Shown here piece by piece: positions 12,407-24,049 of a stretch of DNA of 64,000 nucleotides. The first letter of the stretch is position 1, and each line of letters starts with the position of its first letter. The notes below the pieces were generated by a model. It was given only the letters and a program-made list of their open reading frames with translations. It was not told the DNA's origin and ran no database searches. The stretch spans positions 124,001-188,000 of the forward strand of contig PDHQ01000022.1 of NCBI GenBank assembly GCA_003339415.1, given 5' to 3'. The translations under genes were made by a program, and so were the position numbers. The DNA comes from Ophiocordyceps camponoti-saundersi (nom. inval.). Taxonomy: Eukaryota > Ascomycota > Sordariomycetes > Hypocreales > Ophiocordycipitaceae.

Positions 12407-14345
12407 TGGATTAGTGCCAAGCCAACACAAGGTCTCACTTTGGCTGACAGGCTCGATCCCTCCATCGCAAATCCTCTGCGTCCTTTTAACCCCCGGGAGA
12501 TTGGCCGCTGTGAGAAGACGGCAAGGGAACCGACACCCACCTGCAGCCCGCTGCAAGGCTAGCTGCAGGCCACAGGGGCCGAGCAAGCCCGCTGCAGGTA
12601 CCAGATAGTTGCAGCTCCGAGCGCAGCCAGCCGAGAGGGCATCACGGTGCGAAGAAAGCTCTGGTATCTGGCTGCCTGAGAGCGACACGAGTGTGTTTAA
12701 GTATGGCATTCGGCGAGGAAAAGATACAGTCCGACTCCCGAAAGCTTTGACTGTGTGGATGACAGCCCTGCCCCTGAGGCTAGCCCCCTAAGTGGCGTAG
12801 CCGACTCCACTTCCAAGAACCCAACATCACGAGCAACACATGTTCCCAGATGCACAGCAATGCCAATATATCTTCTATCTCGGCCACTCCTTGACGAGCT
12901 GGCTGGCTCCCTCTGGAGAGTCCAATTTTTTTCCTCGACCCGCCAGACTATCATGCTTCTCGTCTCCGGAGGAGCTCACCGTAAACCTTCCCTCAGAGAT
13001 GTTCGACAGCTAAAATAGCCTTAGGACAGGCAGATATGGCATATCTAGGTTACCTAGTATGTACGGATATTTATAGGAGACTAACACGGATAGGGGGGAG
13101 GCCAAAAGGGACGCTGTCATCAACGGTGGCACACCGCCGCCACCGGACTACGGCTCACGGCACAGCTCGTACGACTTGTCATCGGTGGCCGTAAAACATG
13201 CTTTTTTTTCTTTTTTTTTCTTATTTTTTCTTCGTCTCCTTTATTCTCGGGATCCTCTGACGTAGCTGCCTAGGCATATGTGTGTATCTACCTACCAAGG
13301 TATGTGCGAATAGTACACATCATATCAAAGCGTGCCCGCTTACCAATTCCAAAAGTGCCCCTATTTATTATCACTATACGATAAACAACGAGATGAAAAA
13401 GGGGGCCGAGAGACGCGATCGCTACCACATGGTAGCCCTCTGTGGGTGTGTCTACCTACCACCTAGGCACCTACCTATATCCGTATGTATGTATGCACTT
13501 CAATCAGAACCTGTTCCAAACACAAGTTGTTATTGTTGTTGTTGTTCTTACTCTACGGATTAGGTACGTATCGGTTTCTCTGTAAATAAAGGACCTGCTT
13601 CATCCTATCCCATACATGCCTCACCTTCGGGCAAATGAAAAGCATGTCTCTCGGCATCATACGGCCAATATGTCTCTACTGTGCTTCTCAGTTTCTGAAC
13701 CAGGCATCGATACAGTGCCCGAACTGCTGTATTTGATACCTACCTACTTGGCCGGACCAACATACATAACGTGATAACATGCATACATACATACGATGGC
13801 CTGATCCCCCTCATCGCCTTGTGAAATCGGCTTCTCATCGTGAGATCGTGAGGCTCATTGCTTTCTCCATCCCCTCGAAAAGACCCCTTCTCGGCCGCAT
13901 ACCGTCTCCCTTCATCACACCCCTGCGACGATACATACATACATATACATATATCTATCTATAATCCGTAGAGTGAGAGCCCATCCATATAACCAGTGTG
14001 GCCGGCTCGACCATACACGCGCCTGTTGTGAAACAAAGTGACGGCTTTTGCCTGCCTGGATGAATGTATGTGTATGCATGTGTCACTGACCGAAACGGCG
14101 AAACCTCAACCGTCGATCAAAAGCATCAGCCAAGGACATCTCTCATTCAAACTCCTTTTCAACCGGCTAATGACAGACCCTCGAAAAGGGGTGCGGTGAG
14201 TGTGTGCAACGTCTTGAACTAGACAGCGAGGGGGGAGGGAAGAAGACGCTTGTTGTTCACCCGACACACCTCGCTCGAGCCATCATCCTTTTTGCGGGGG
14301 GGGACCATATGCGTGGAGTTGACCTTGATCTGCGCTGCTATCGAG
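12407..14345. other. Intergenic, no gene seen
   Basis: Nearly 2 kb with no convincing ORF. Present are CTGCAG-rich sequence near 12540-12600, a TACCAGA/TCTGGTA inverted repeat (about 12598 and 12661), CCTAGG motifs at 13269 and 13462, and ATAC repeats near 13780 and 13930. The right end is the 3' region of the helicase gene. Confidence 0.55.
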
Positions 14346-16395
14346 TCATGCGTTGCTCAGCTTGTAATATTCGGGCGCATATTCAAGTAGCCATCCCTTT
14401 TCGATCTTGGTCACGTCTCGGATGTAAGTCTTCTCGCCTGTCTCCATGACCTCATGAAAGATGACCCAATCGGCCTTGCGGTTGAACATGAGCGAGCTCG
14501 GATGCGCATGCAGCACCGCGCCGCCCCCTGCGCTGAGAAATGTGCCGTCAGGCTGCATCCGCGCCGCGTGCGCAAAGTATCCGGCCGTCAGACAACGCCG
14601 TATCTGCTCCGCCTTGCCGAGGTCGTCTCCCTTGCCTTCGGGCACGGCTGTCTCGGGAACGACGACACCGAAGCGCTCCAGATGACGCTTCAGTTGAGCG
14701 CGGATACTGACGGCGCGTGTCATGGACTTGTAATTGATGTGGTTGTCGTGGCAAAAGCGCGCCTGCTGCTGCTTGTTCTTTGTCGTAAAGGCAGTGTAGA
14801 CGTTGAGGAGAGTCAAGTGGTCGCCCTCGTCCGCGGCAAACTTGCGCCTCGAGCTCTCCATGCGCTTCTGCTCGCCGTCGTGATAGAACCACACGCTGCC
14901 GCCGAGGCTCGTCATGGCGGCGATGGAGAGCATCTCGCCGAGACAGTCCATTGACGGCGCTGACAACAATGTCTTGGCCATCATCGGCTGCACCGCTAGC
15001 TCCGCCATGCGAAGCCCCAGAGGTCGAGTGAGCTTGGCGTATTCGTCCAAGGCGCCTAGCGCATAGAGGAGCTCCAGGGCCTTGGACATGAGTTCCGCCG
15101 CTGGCGGGGACAGAAATTCGAAGCGGACAACGTTGTCGATGCCCAGGGCCTTGAGCTGCAGCACCACCGGCGCGAGGTTGGATCTTTGCAACTCCGGCAC
15201 GTTGGCGTCGCGCAGCGCCTCATATGCCTGCTCCGTGTAGAGCCGAAAACACTTGCCCGGCTTGGTTCGACCAGCCCGACCAGCCCGTTGCGACGCCGAG
15301 GCCTTGGACACGGGTGTCGTCGTGAGTGACTCTATGCCCGTATCGGCGTCGTACGCCCGTATCTTCACGAAGCCGCAGTCGACGACAAATGCGATGCCAT
15401 CGATAGTGACGGACGCTTCGGCGATGTTGGTCGAGAAGATGACCTTGCGTGTGCCCTCTGACACATTGTCGAATACGTACATTTGCTGCTCTGTCGACAG
15501 GCCGGCGTAGAGAGGAAGTGGTTGTAACGCGGCGTACGAACTACCTGTTTCGACCGCCTTCTCCGAGACGGCTTGCACGGCATAGTCTATCTCCTCGCGG
15601 CCCGTCAGGAAGACCAGTATGTGGCCGGGGCTCTCTTCTGCGTGGATCCGGAGAACAGTATCTATGGCCTTTTCGACGTAGTTTTCTGCCGGCGACTGCA
15701 GATACAGGATGTCGATGGGATACGTTCGCCCCTCGAGGCTGACAATGGCGGCGGACTTATCATGCGGCCGGGTAAAGTAATTTAGGAATTCTTGTGCCTG
15801 CAGCGTAGCGCTGCTGACAATTATCCGGAGCTCAGGCCTTTTCTTAATGATCTTGCTGAGCAGCCCAAGCAGGACGTCGGTGCTGACCGACCGCTCGTGG
15901 GCCTCGTCGACCATGATGACCGAATACCGGCTGAGAAGGGGGTCGACCAGAGCCTCCCGGATGAGAAGACCATCGGTGAGAAACTTGATGCGCGTCGCCG
16001 ACGACGTCACATCCTCGAATCGAATCGAGTAGCCGACCTCTTTCCCAATCTCGCATCCCACCTCTTCGGCAACGCGAAGCGCCACCGTCGTCGCCGCGAC
16101 GCGCCGAGGCTATCGTCGGAAAGTTGCCCGGTCAGCGCAAGCTCATCGGCCCTCCAGAACTAAGTCGACCCGCCTGTGTTACGCCAATGATCTTCCCATC
16201 GGAGCACCAGCCAGCGCGCCAGAGGAACTGTGGTATTTGCGTCGTCTTCCCCGAGCCTGTCTGGCCGAGGACTATGGTGACGGGATGCGTTTCTATCACG
16301 TATAGGAGGCTCTCGCGGTGTTTCGCTATCGGCAGTAGGGAGGCGGGTTTGTGCAAGGCCGGTATGAAGGACGCGTCGAGGTCGAAATCGGCCAT
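14346..16395 (-). CDS. DEAH-box RNA helicase, DHX35-like
   Basis: The exons are 16395-16174 and 16109-14346, giving 661 aa. The 64-nt intron is GC-AG (GCGGGT...GATAG) with a CTGAC branch site; this splice alone rebuilds the conserved motif Ia TQPRRVAA without a frameshift. All SF2 DEAH motifs are present: GQTGSGKT (44-51), TQPRRVAA, TDGLLIRE, DEAH, SAT, FLTGREEID, STNIAEASVTIDG and QRAGRAGR. The helicase-associated (HA2) and OB-fold regions follow, and the N-terminal extension is very short, as in DHX35 rather than Prp2/16/22/43. Human DHX35 is found in spliceosomal C complexes, so a nuclear role in mRNA splicing is likely. The gene starts about 0.5 kb from the divergently transcribed CUE-domain gene. 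Confidence 0.88.
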
Positions 16396-16908
16396 GGCCA
16401 GGACATGCCTATTAGTGTGAGACTGGTGATGAGACTCGGAATTCGGGAATCTCGTGAGTTGTCGGCGAAGCTGAATGGCTGTAGCTTCCAGACTTGGTCG
16501 TGGACTGTGGGCTCGGCCGTCAAAACCCGTCGATATTATACTGACCTACCCTACACAGCATGGGTGGCATATGTATGTGGGGCGGTTCCGCACGTCATCG
16601 ATGGCGCGTCGCATCACCACATAAACCGTCCTCTGCCAACAAACAGCTGGTCATACTCGTCATTTCGAGCACCCAAGTATCGCGGGAATTCTATCCGCTC
16701 GACGCAGAAAATCCGCTCAGGAGCCAGCAATAAGGTTAGCGTCGTCTCTGGAAATGTCGGCTGCAGCCGGAACGGTTCGCCCCAGCTCCCGCCCCTTTTG
16801 TGTCTCGAGTCTTTGCTCCCCCCTGCTGATGGCAACGAGGCCTCCAACGCGAAAGCGGCAACGGCAGAAAGCGGTGCCGAGTCACCAACTACGGCTCGGC
16901 CTCTAGAG

Positions 16909-18210
16909 ATGGACGACGACGACGTTCAGGAGACGACAGGTATTGTGGCCGAGGATGGAAATGTCACCACCGCTTCTCGGCGGGAACCAACTGCACCTAC
17001 CGCGGCACAGTCGACTCCGCTTGATGCCACATCTCCGCCTCAGCCGCCTCCGAAGCCGGTCAGCCAGAATGAGCAGAACGTCGCGACGCTCAAGGAAGCA
17101 TTCCCGACAGTGGAGGATGCCGTTATCCGGGCCATCCTGAGAGCTAGCGGCGGGCGTGTCGAGCCGGCTTTTCACGCGCTGCTCGGTAAGCGACTCTGGA
17201 TCGATGCGAGCATCAGGTTTTGACGCCCATAGCAGAGATGACCGACCCTGAGGCTGCCAAGAATGAGCCGCGGGATGAAACACCGACACCTCAGCAGCCA
17301 CCATCTCAGGCTCAAGGACGTGGCGACATGTCGCAAGTTGAGGCCGACGAGCGCTACGCCCGACAGCTTGCAGAGCACTACGATAACGTCGGCGCATACG
17401 AGGCCCGAACCTCCAGCCGCTCACGCGCGGCGCCGCCGCCGTCGTCGCCGCCGATGAATGACGACGACCGCGAACACAGCTTCATTGACGACGACCTTCC
17501 CGTCATCCGCGAGAACCTGCGCAAGGGCTTTCTCGACACGCAGACAAAGGTCAACGGGTGGATCACCAACCTCAAGAAGAGGATCGAGGAAGGCTTCGAC
17601 GAGTACGACGGTACCACCACTGGGCCGACGCTGCCACCGCGCCGTCAGGGAGAGGCCAGTCGAGAGGCCACTCGCAGGAGCGGGGACTATCACAGATACG
17701 ACGCCGACCCCGAGGTTCTCAGCGATGACTTTGCGGGAATGGGATTTTCTGCGGATGGAAGTGGGTGTGACAGAGTCGGCGCCGGCGTGGCGAGTCGCTG
17801 ATCCGTCGACAGAGCCTAGCAGCACTGGCCTTGCCAAGAAAACGACCTCTCCTCGGACCGCCGACGGGCGGCGTGTAGGCTTCAAACCGGATGCGGAAGA
17901 GATTAACATGTACGACGCCTCCCCCACGACAACAGCCAAAGACCCGATGTCGGCGGCGGCAGCCAAGGCGAGCAAGTGGCAGCCTCTATCCAAGGTAGAG
18001 CCCAAGCCGATGGCGGATAACGACCCCTTCAGCCTGGGAGACAGCGAAGATGAGAAGGAAGCCAAGGATAAGCCCAAGGAAGCCAAGGACAAGCCAATGG
18101 ATGCCAAGGCGGATGATGGCGACAGGGTCAAGACGGCAGCGGCCGAGGCCATGGCCGACAGCCTGGTGGACGCGCCCAAAACAGGAGATCCGGTGGACAA
18201 GAAGGTCTAG
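16909..18210 (+). CDS. CUE5: CUE-domain ubiquitin-binding protein (Cue5-like)
   Basis: The exons are 16909-17185, 17236-17760 and 17813-18210 (399 aa). The introns are GTAAGC...GCAG and GTGGGT...GACAG, and the second has a CTGAT branch site. The CUE domain spans about residues 54-93 (NVATLKEAFPTVEDAVIRAI... to FHALL). A conserved DERYARQLAEHY segment follows, and the C-terminus is acidic/Lys-rich after KWQPLSKVEP and NDPFSLGDSEDE. Yeast Cue5 links ubiquitinated aggregates to Atg8 for autophagy; a similar role is inferred. The start is uncertain. The frame is open upstream, and an additional 5' exon (ATG 16754, coding MSAAAGT, weak donor GTTCGC at 16775, acceptor at 16839) would add about 30 residues in frame. 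The first acceptor is a tandem TAGCAG. Confidence 0.78.
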
Positions 18211-18899
18211 ACGAAGGAGACGCGGCCTTGTGCGCCTACAGACTGAGATATGTTAGTTGGACAGGAAGGAGATTGCTTGCATTCGTACATTCGATAGCGG
18301 TAGAGCATGATTTGACTCTATCAATGCGCCATGGGTTGGTGAACACGGTCGGTGCATGTGAATTCCTTGTGAATCTTGACGTATCAGTCCGCATTAATCC
18401 GCAGACGAGAAGACAAACTGTGAGTGTGCGTCGGTACCTAGACGAAGAATTAAAACAGGAGAAAAGCGTGACAGTGTCGCGCTGACAGACATCGCCGGAG
18501 ATTAACACCCACGACCGATAGGCGGCTAATAGTCGGCGTCTGCATAAATTCTTCGCGTGCTCCTCGTGAGAGAAAGTACTGGGAATCGATGAGTCAAAAA
18601 ACATCACCACGATGAGTCGACCAACCGGTAGAACAGGCAGATTCAGACGTGCTTCAGGGTCGTGAGAGCAGTCGGTCCGCTGGGGTGACAGCTGTGAAAA
18701 AAAGGAGGGAAAGACATACGAAGCTTGAAAGAAGAAAGAGCCATAAGAGTCGCAAGACAGAAACAAGAGTCTGCACGCGACTCACGCTCCTTTGCCGTCG
18801 GACCAATCGCTCTCACTGTCTGCCATCATCATGTCTTGAGGAAGACTTCATACATAAGCATCAAACTACAGGGATTCTCGGGCCGGTAGTCGTGGCATC
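18211..18899. other. Intergenic: 3' of CUE gene and PHO81 promoter
   Basis: About 690 bp without a coding-like frame. I looked for the PHO4/NUC-1-type CACGTG site that would suggest phosphate feedback on PHO81 and did not find one here. Confidence 0.5.
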
Positions 18900-21800
18900 A
18901 TGCAAGTCGCACTCGTCAGCCTCTCTGAGCCTATGCTGATCACCACGCCGCAGGAAGTTCGGCAAGCATATCCAGAAGCGCCAGCTTGAGATCCCCGAGT
19001 ACTGCACCAGCTTCGTCAACTACAAGGGCCTCAAAAAGGTGCACACTCTACTGGTGACCAATCAAACATTCTGTCACGCTGACGTCGTACTCAACTCACA
19101 GCTCATTAAGAAGCTGTCTGCCACACCGACGCTCAACGATGCCCATCGTCCTTCTACTACTGGCGACTCGAACAAGGCCACCTTCTTCTTTCAGCTTGTG
19201 GGTTTTCATCTCAGTGCCGCCGTCGATGTGGCTGATCCTTTCTTCAGGAGCGTGAGCTTGATAAAGTGAATGCATTTTATCTTCAAAAGGAGGCTGAGGT
19301 TTGTCTCATCCCCCCCCGTGCCTCGTCTTCGCGCACCAACTCGAATGTAGCTCAAGATCCGGCTCAAGACGCTGCTCGACAAGAAAAAGGTGCTGCAGAC
19401 GCGAGATGACATTCCGAGGCGGTCATCCAAGTTCACAACGCTCGAGGAGGGCTTTCAACAGTTTGCTACGGATCTCAACAAGTTGCAGCAGTTTGTAGAC
19501 ATCAACGGCACCGCCTTTTCCAAGATACTCAAGAAATGGGACAAGACGTCCAAGTCAAAGACAAAAGAGCTTTATCTATCTCGCGCCGTCGAGGTTCAAC
19601 CCTTTTACAACGCACCCGTCATTAGCGAGCTATCCGACCAGGTCACCACCAGCCTGCAGGAGCTCGGCGCTTGGTCCGACGGCATTCACGTCAACTTTGG
19701 CGCCTCAGGCCATGCCGTCACAAGTCAGCATTTTGACGAGGCTGATGCTGATACGCTGCTGTACGACACGGTCGTTGCCGGAAACCTCGAATTGCTGCGT
19801 GATTTCATCGCCAAGACGCGGCCGGACCGCAATGGCGAGAGCTCCTTGACGGACCGTGTGACACGCACCTTTCTGACGGCCATTCACCATGCGCCGGTCG
19901 AATCGCTTCAGACACTGATTGACACCGGCCTTGTTGACCTTCACTCGTACGATGATATCAACGAACGCAACTGCCTTCACCAGGCCGCCATCTACGGGAA
20001 GCAGCACGTTCTGGATTGGGGCCTGAGCGCTGGCGTCGCCGTCGACCGGACTGACGTATACGGCCGGGCACCTCTGCATTACACCAGCCAGCATGGCCGA
20101 CTGGGGATGCTGGAGATGCTACTGGATGGTGAGTCAACGTGGTGCAGTCAGTGCAGCGCCGAAACTGACGATGCTTCATCGATGTCAGCAAACCCTCAGA
20201 CTATCGACTTGGCCGATCATGACAACTTCACCCCGCTAATCCACGCCATCCGCCATGGGCACCTCGACTGCGTTCAGCGCCTCCTGGAAAGGTCGGCACT
20301 CATCGATCCCTTGCCGGAGGCTGGTCACGCGCCCCTGAACTTGGCCTGCGAGCACGCATCGGAGCCGGTGATTGAGCTCCTGCTACGGCACGGTGCCGGG
20401 ATGCTACCTGACGCCGAGGGTCTCTATCCCCAGCATCTTGTTGCGCGGTCAGGCAAGTCGTCGCACTTGTTACTGCTGCTGAAGAAATACGGAGCAGACC
20501 TGGATCAAGTCGACAAGCTCTACGGCTGGACGCCACTCGTCCACGCGGCAAGCGAGGGCAACGTAGACTGCTTGCAGACGCTACTCCGGATCGGCGTCGA
20601 TGCCCATGTCATGGACGAAAAGGGGCTGCCGGCCATGTATTACGCTGCTTGGGAAGGCCATCTCGAATGCATGAAGCTCCTGGCGCCCTTTAATACGGGC
20701 AGCAGGGCCAGCCCGTTGGTGACGCCGGGGCTTATGAGTGGCGGTAGCGCGGCGCCGGCGCCCGTCGCGCTCGATCCGGACGCCATCCCCGAGCTCGAGC
20801 TGCCACCGCCCATCATCCCGCTCCGCCGATACGGCCACAGCTTTCTCGATACCAAGACAGTGGTACAAATCACCTTTGAGGACACTCAGGGGCAGCCTCC
20901 TCTGAATTTCTTCCAGGACGGCAAGTATCCCGCAGCCCGGCTTACCATCTCGTCGAAGCTGTCGGGCCTCATCCCTAAGAACATCATACTTCCGTTCCAA
21001 GAGGATACGCGCACCGTCTCTTTCCAGGTCGACAACATCGAAACCTTTTCTCTTGATCTGGATGTCTTCCCGACGTACGGCGCCAAGGTCATCGCCAGGA
21101 CAGTGGCGCTGCCTAGCGTGCTCGAACCTCACTCGGGCAGTGCGAGGAGCTGTCTTCCTCTGTTCGATCCGCGGCTACGGGCCATTGGACAGATTAGCTT
21201 CACGACGGACGTCATCCGGCCCTTCCAGGGACAGCCGCTCAAAATTGCCGCCTTTGAGACGTACTGGAAGGCTACGAGTCAATTCAATCAGCCGACGAGC
21301 GCTGTAGTGACCGGGTCGAGCCTCTGCGGAGACTACGTGCGGCTGTTCGTGCAGCACACTAGCGACGGGGTGCCGGTTGTGTGGCCGCGGTGGACGGTGG
21401 CATGCGGCGGCGTCGACGTGCCCGTGTGCCGGCTGCCGCTGGACCAGTTCCGCGCCACAGCCGGGGAAGCGGAATCGGTGACAGCGCCATCCATGGCGGC
21501 GACGACGACGGCCGAGACGCTGAATGCAATGACACTGACCGAGGCGCTGGCGGCCCTGCCGGCAGGCGTGCACGTGAATCTGCAGATTCTTTACCCGACG
21601 GCGGAGGAGGAGAAGACTCTTGGGCTCGGCCCGGCGCTAGACGTCAATCTGTCGGTCGACTCGATTCTCGGAGCCGTGTTCGACGATGCGCGGGCGCAGA
21701 GGGCGCGGCAACGCCCTCATGACGTGGTGCGCTCGGTGGTGTTCAGCAGTTACAGCGCGCGCGTGTGCGCAGCCCTCAACTGGAAGCAGCCCAACTTCCC

Positions 21801-22139
21801 CGTCTTCCTGTGTAACGACCTGGGACGGTGCGACGGCGCTTTGAGGAGGAGCATGTCGATCAAGGAGGCGGTACGAATCGCGCAGAGTAATAACTTGATG
21901 GGCCTGATATGCCACGGGCGGCTACTGGTAAATTCCCCTTACTTACGGTATTAGGACTTGGCAGCTGACGACAACGGTAGGAGATGGTGCCGGCGCTCGT
22001 GGATGCCATCAAGTCGCACGGGCTCGCGCTGGTGACGGACAAGTCGACGGACGACTCACTCTTGCACGTGCCAAAGGGCGTAGACGGCGTGCTGAGAGAC
22101 GTTGGAATTTTGCGGTTTAACGACAGCATAGAGATGTAG
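18900..22139 (+). CDS. PHO81: PHO81/NUC-2-type phosphate regulator: SPX, ankyrin repeats, GDPD-like domain
   Basis: Proposed exons are 18900-18901, 18954-19038, 19102-19197, 19248-19298, 19351-20128, 20189-21927 and 21981-22139 (969 aa). The first intron (52 nt, GCAAGT...GCAG, CTGAT branch) splits the ATG as AT|G; translation then begins M-KFGKHIQKRQLEIPEYC, the usual start of an SPX domain. SPX runs to about residue 170 (KKLSATPTLND, ERELDKVNAFYLQKEAE, FSKILKKWDK). At least six ankyrin repeats follow (RNCLHQAAIYGK, RAPLHYTSQHG, FTPLIHAIRHGH, GWTPLVHAASEG). The C-terminal third is the GDPD-like region (KSHGLALVTDKSTDD). In Neurospora and yeast this family inhibits the PHO80-PHO85/PREG-PGOV cyclin-CDK when phosphate is low. 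Introns 3-6 are canonical. The 60-nt intron at 20129-20188 has no stop in frame, so naive ORF calling reads through it. Confidence 0.87.
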
Positions 22140-22231
22140 TAAAGAAGTTGGTGGCGGTCGAGAGCCAGGATTACAGCAAGCGAAGAGATGAGTCGATCAG
22201 AAGAAAGACAGAAGAAAGTATGGACGCAGCG

Positions 22232-22890
22232 TCATGCGCCTTTGTAGTTGTACTTGAGAGCCGACAGCTCTCCTTCTGGATCGACTCCGGCCATGACATA
22301 CTTTGCCAGCAGGACGGCTACGTAAACGAGGGCCGGCAAGTTGCCAGCGCCGATCCAAACCAATGACCCCTGAGCGCTTCGATCTGATAAGAAGCCCATG
22401 AAGACGAGTAACGTGGCGGCAACAGCGTTGAGCGACGGCAGATAAGTCTCGAGGGGCGACTTGTATGACGGAGCAAGGGGATGCTTTTGTCTCTCGAGAG
22501 AGGCCCATCGATCGAGGGGAGCGATACCCGTCTCATGAGGCGGGAGGCGGTACAACAAGAAGGCAGTTGCGAAGAGGGACGTGAGTGATAGGAGGGCGAG
22601 GAGGGAGGGAAGAAGGGTTATGTAGGGGATGGAAGCGAGGAGGGGAAGAGCGAGGAGGATTTTGCGAAAGAGACTGTTTCGAGACGCGTTTGCCTCAACC
22701 AGACGGTAGATGACTGCTTCTTGCTCTAGAGATGAGAGAGTAAAGAGGTGCTTCAGTATGAGGTTTAGGGCATGGAGGCCGAAGGGGAGTGAGAGGAAGT
22801 ACCTTGTTCGTCGAGGGCGTCGGGCTGGGAGTCGGAATCGGAGTCCGGGGGTTGGAAGGGACGGCGGAGACGGGCTTTTTGGGATGGCAT
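22232..22890 (-). CDS. Small multi-span membrane protein, 193 aa
   Basis: The exons are 22890-22803 and 22725-22232. The phase-1 intron starts GTACTT and ends CTCTAG. The N-terminus is basic and then acidic (MPSQKARLRRPF..., DSDSDSQPD) and is followed by three or four hydrophobic segments: ILLALPLLASIPYITLL, SLLALLSLTSLFATAFLLY, VAATLLVFMGF and LPALVYVAVLLAKYVMAG. The C-terminus is ELSALKYNYKGA. No signal peptide and no recognised family. The gene is tail-to-tail with PHO81 (93 bp) and divergent from COA1, sharing a promoter region of about 310 bp. Confidence 0.72.
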
Positions 22891-23200
22891 TTTCAGTTTC
22901 TTGTTTGGATTGCGGGAGATGAAAAAATGGCGATATGAAGGGTGATGGATGGGGAGAAACGAGGTTGGAAGATGATGAGTTGACGTAACAAGACAGTGAG
23001 TGAGGTTAGAGTGAGGTTGATGAGCTTCAGGTTCTTATCGATAAGCCTGATCCCACAGCTATCGCCTATCGCGAATGAAGACCGCAGAACAGAAGCAGGG
23101 AAAGCCAATCTCCCTCACCCCCGAAGACCGGGTTTCCTCTTCCTTCTCCTTCTCCTTCTCCTTCTCCTTCTTCCAAGGGGATAGACCAAAAAAAGGAATC

Positions 23201-23938
23201 ATGGCGTGGCGAGGGACCACGAAGATGAAGACGACGATACTCATCGCAAGACGGTGGATGATGGCCGCTGCGCCGAAGAAGGGCGATGGGCCGCTGATGA
23301 CGAGACGGTCTGACCGGAAGCTTCCAGGTATCAAGAGGAATTTCCCCAGACAAGTGGAAAGCGAGATCAAAGAGGTGCCAAAAAAATGGAGGAAAAAACA
23401 GCTAACCTCTCCATCCTCCCCAGAACTGGCGCAAATCCGCACCCGAACCTGGCGTCGAACCCTCCCCCTCTTCGCCCTAACCATGGCCATCTCCTCGGTA
23501 GCCATCTTCAACTACCAAAAGACGTCATCACCCGTCGTATCCGCCGTCCTCTACGCGCTTAGGACGTCGCCCCGGGCGCGAGACCTCCTCGGCGACGACA
23601 TATACTTCCGCCGCGCCATACCCTGGATCTCCGGCGAGCTGAACCAGCTGCACGGCAGGGTGGACATAAGCTTCGCCGTCAAGGGCCACAGGTCTCATGG
23701 GGTCGTTCGCTTCGTCGCCAGGAGGGATCGGCCGGGCGGTCCTATTGTCACTCACCTTTGGTCGCTTGCTGTTCCTGAGGGGGGCCGTGAGGGGGGGGAT
23801 GGAGAGGTCGTTGATTTGTTGCGTGAGGCTAGGGCTGATCCTTTCGCTGACCTTCTCGGGGGTCAGGATGACGACGAGCTTGGTGTCGGAGATGTAGCGG
23901 AGACGAGGGGGTTTAGACAGGGAGGAATAGGGAGGTGA
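23201..23938 (+). CDS. COA1: Cytochrome c oxidase assembly factor COA1
   Basis: The exons are 23201-23327 and 23424-23938 (213 aa). The intron starts GTATCA, ends TCCCCAG and has a CTAAC branch site. The N-terminus is basic and Met/Ala-rich, as for a mitochondrial presequence. The motif GDGPLMTRRSDRKLP precedes one membrane span (LPLFALTMAISSVAIFNYQK). The conserved COA1 core then follows, around LRTSPRARDLLGDDIYFR and IPWISGELNQLHGRVDISF. Family knowledge: COA1 is an inner-membrane protein needed for early Cox1 maturation and complex IV assembly. The open frame extends 5' to 23075 through a CTTCTC microsatellite; the ATG at 23201 avoids that low-complexity stretch. Confidence 0.85.
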   Translation: MAWRGTTKMKTTILIARRWMMAAAPKKGDGPLMTRRSDRKLPGIKRNFPRQVESEIKEVPKKWRKKQLTSPSSPELAQIRTRTWRRTLPLFALTMAISSVAIFNYQKTSSPVVSAVLYALRTSPRARDLLGDDIYFRRAIPWISGELNQLHGRVDISFAVKGHRSHGVVRFVARRDRPGGPIVTHLWSLAVPEGGREGGDGEVVDLLREARADPFADLLGGQDDDELGVGDVAETRGFRQGGIGR

Positions 23939-24049
23939 TGTCTTCTTTGCTTTCTCTTTGCTTCCCAGCTTGATCAAAGAGGTTCGATATATATCATGTG
24001 TACATGCATCTTCCCCATAAACTCTCGACTTGAATCACCACACTGTCCT

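Noticed and set aside
12410..12480. tRNA-like B-box (GGCTCGATCCC) near 12453
   Set aside because: No matching acceptor stem or A-box; the fold does not close into a cloverleaf.
23075..23200. COA1 start at 23075
   Set aside because: The extension translates a CTTCTC microsatellite (SFSFSFSF); the ATG at 23201 gives a cleaner presequence.
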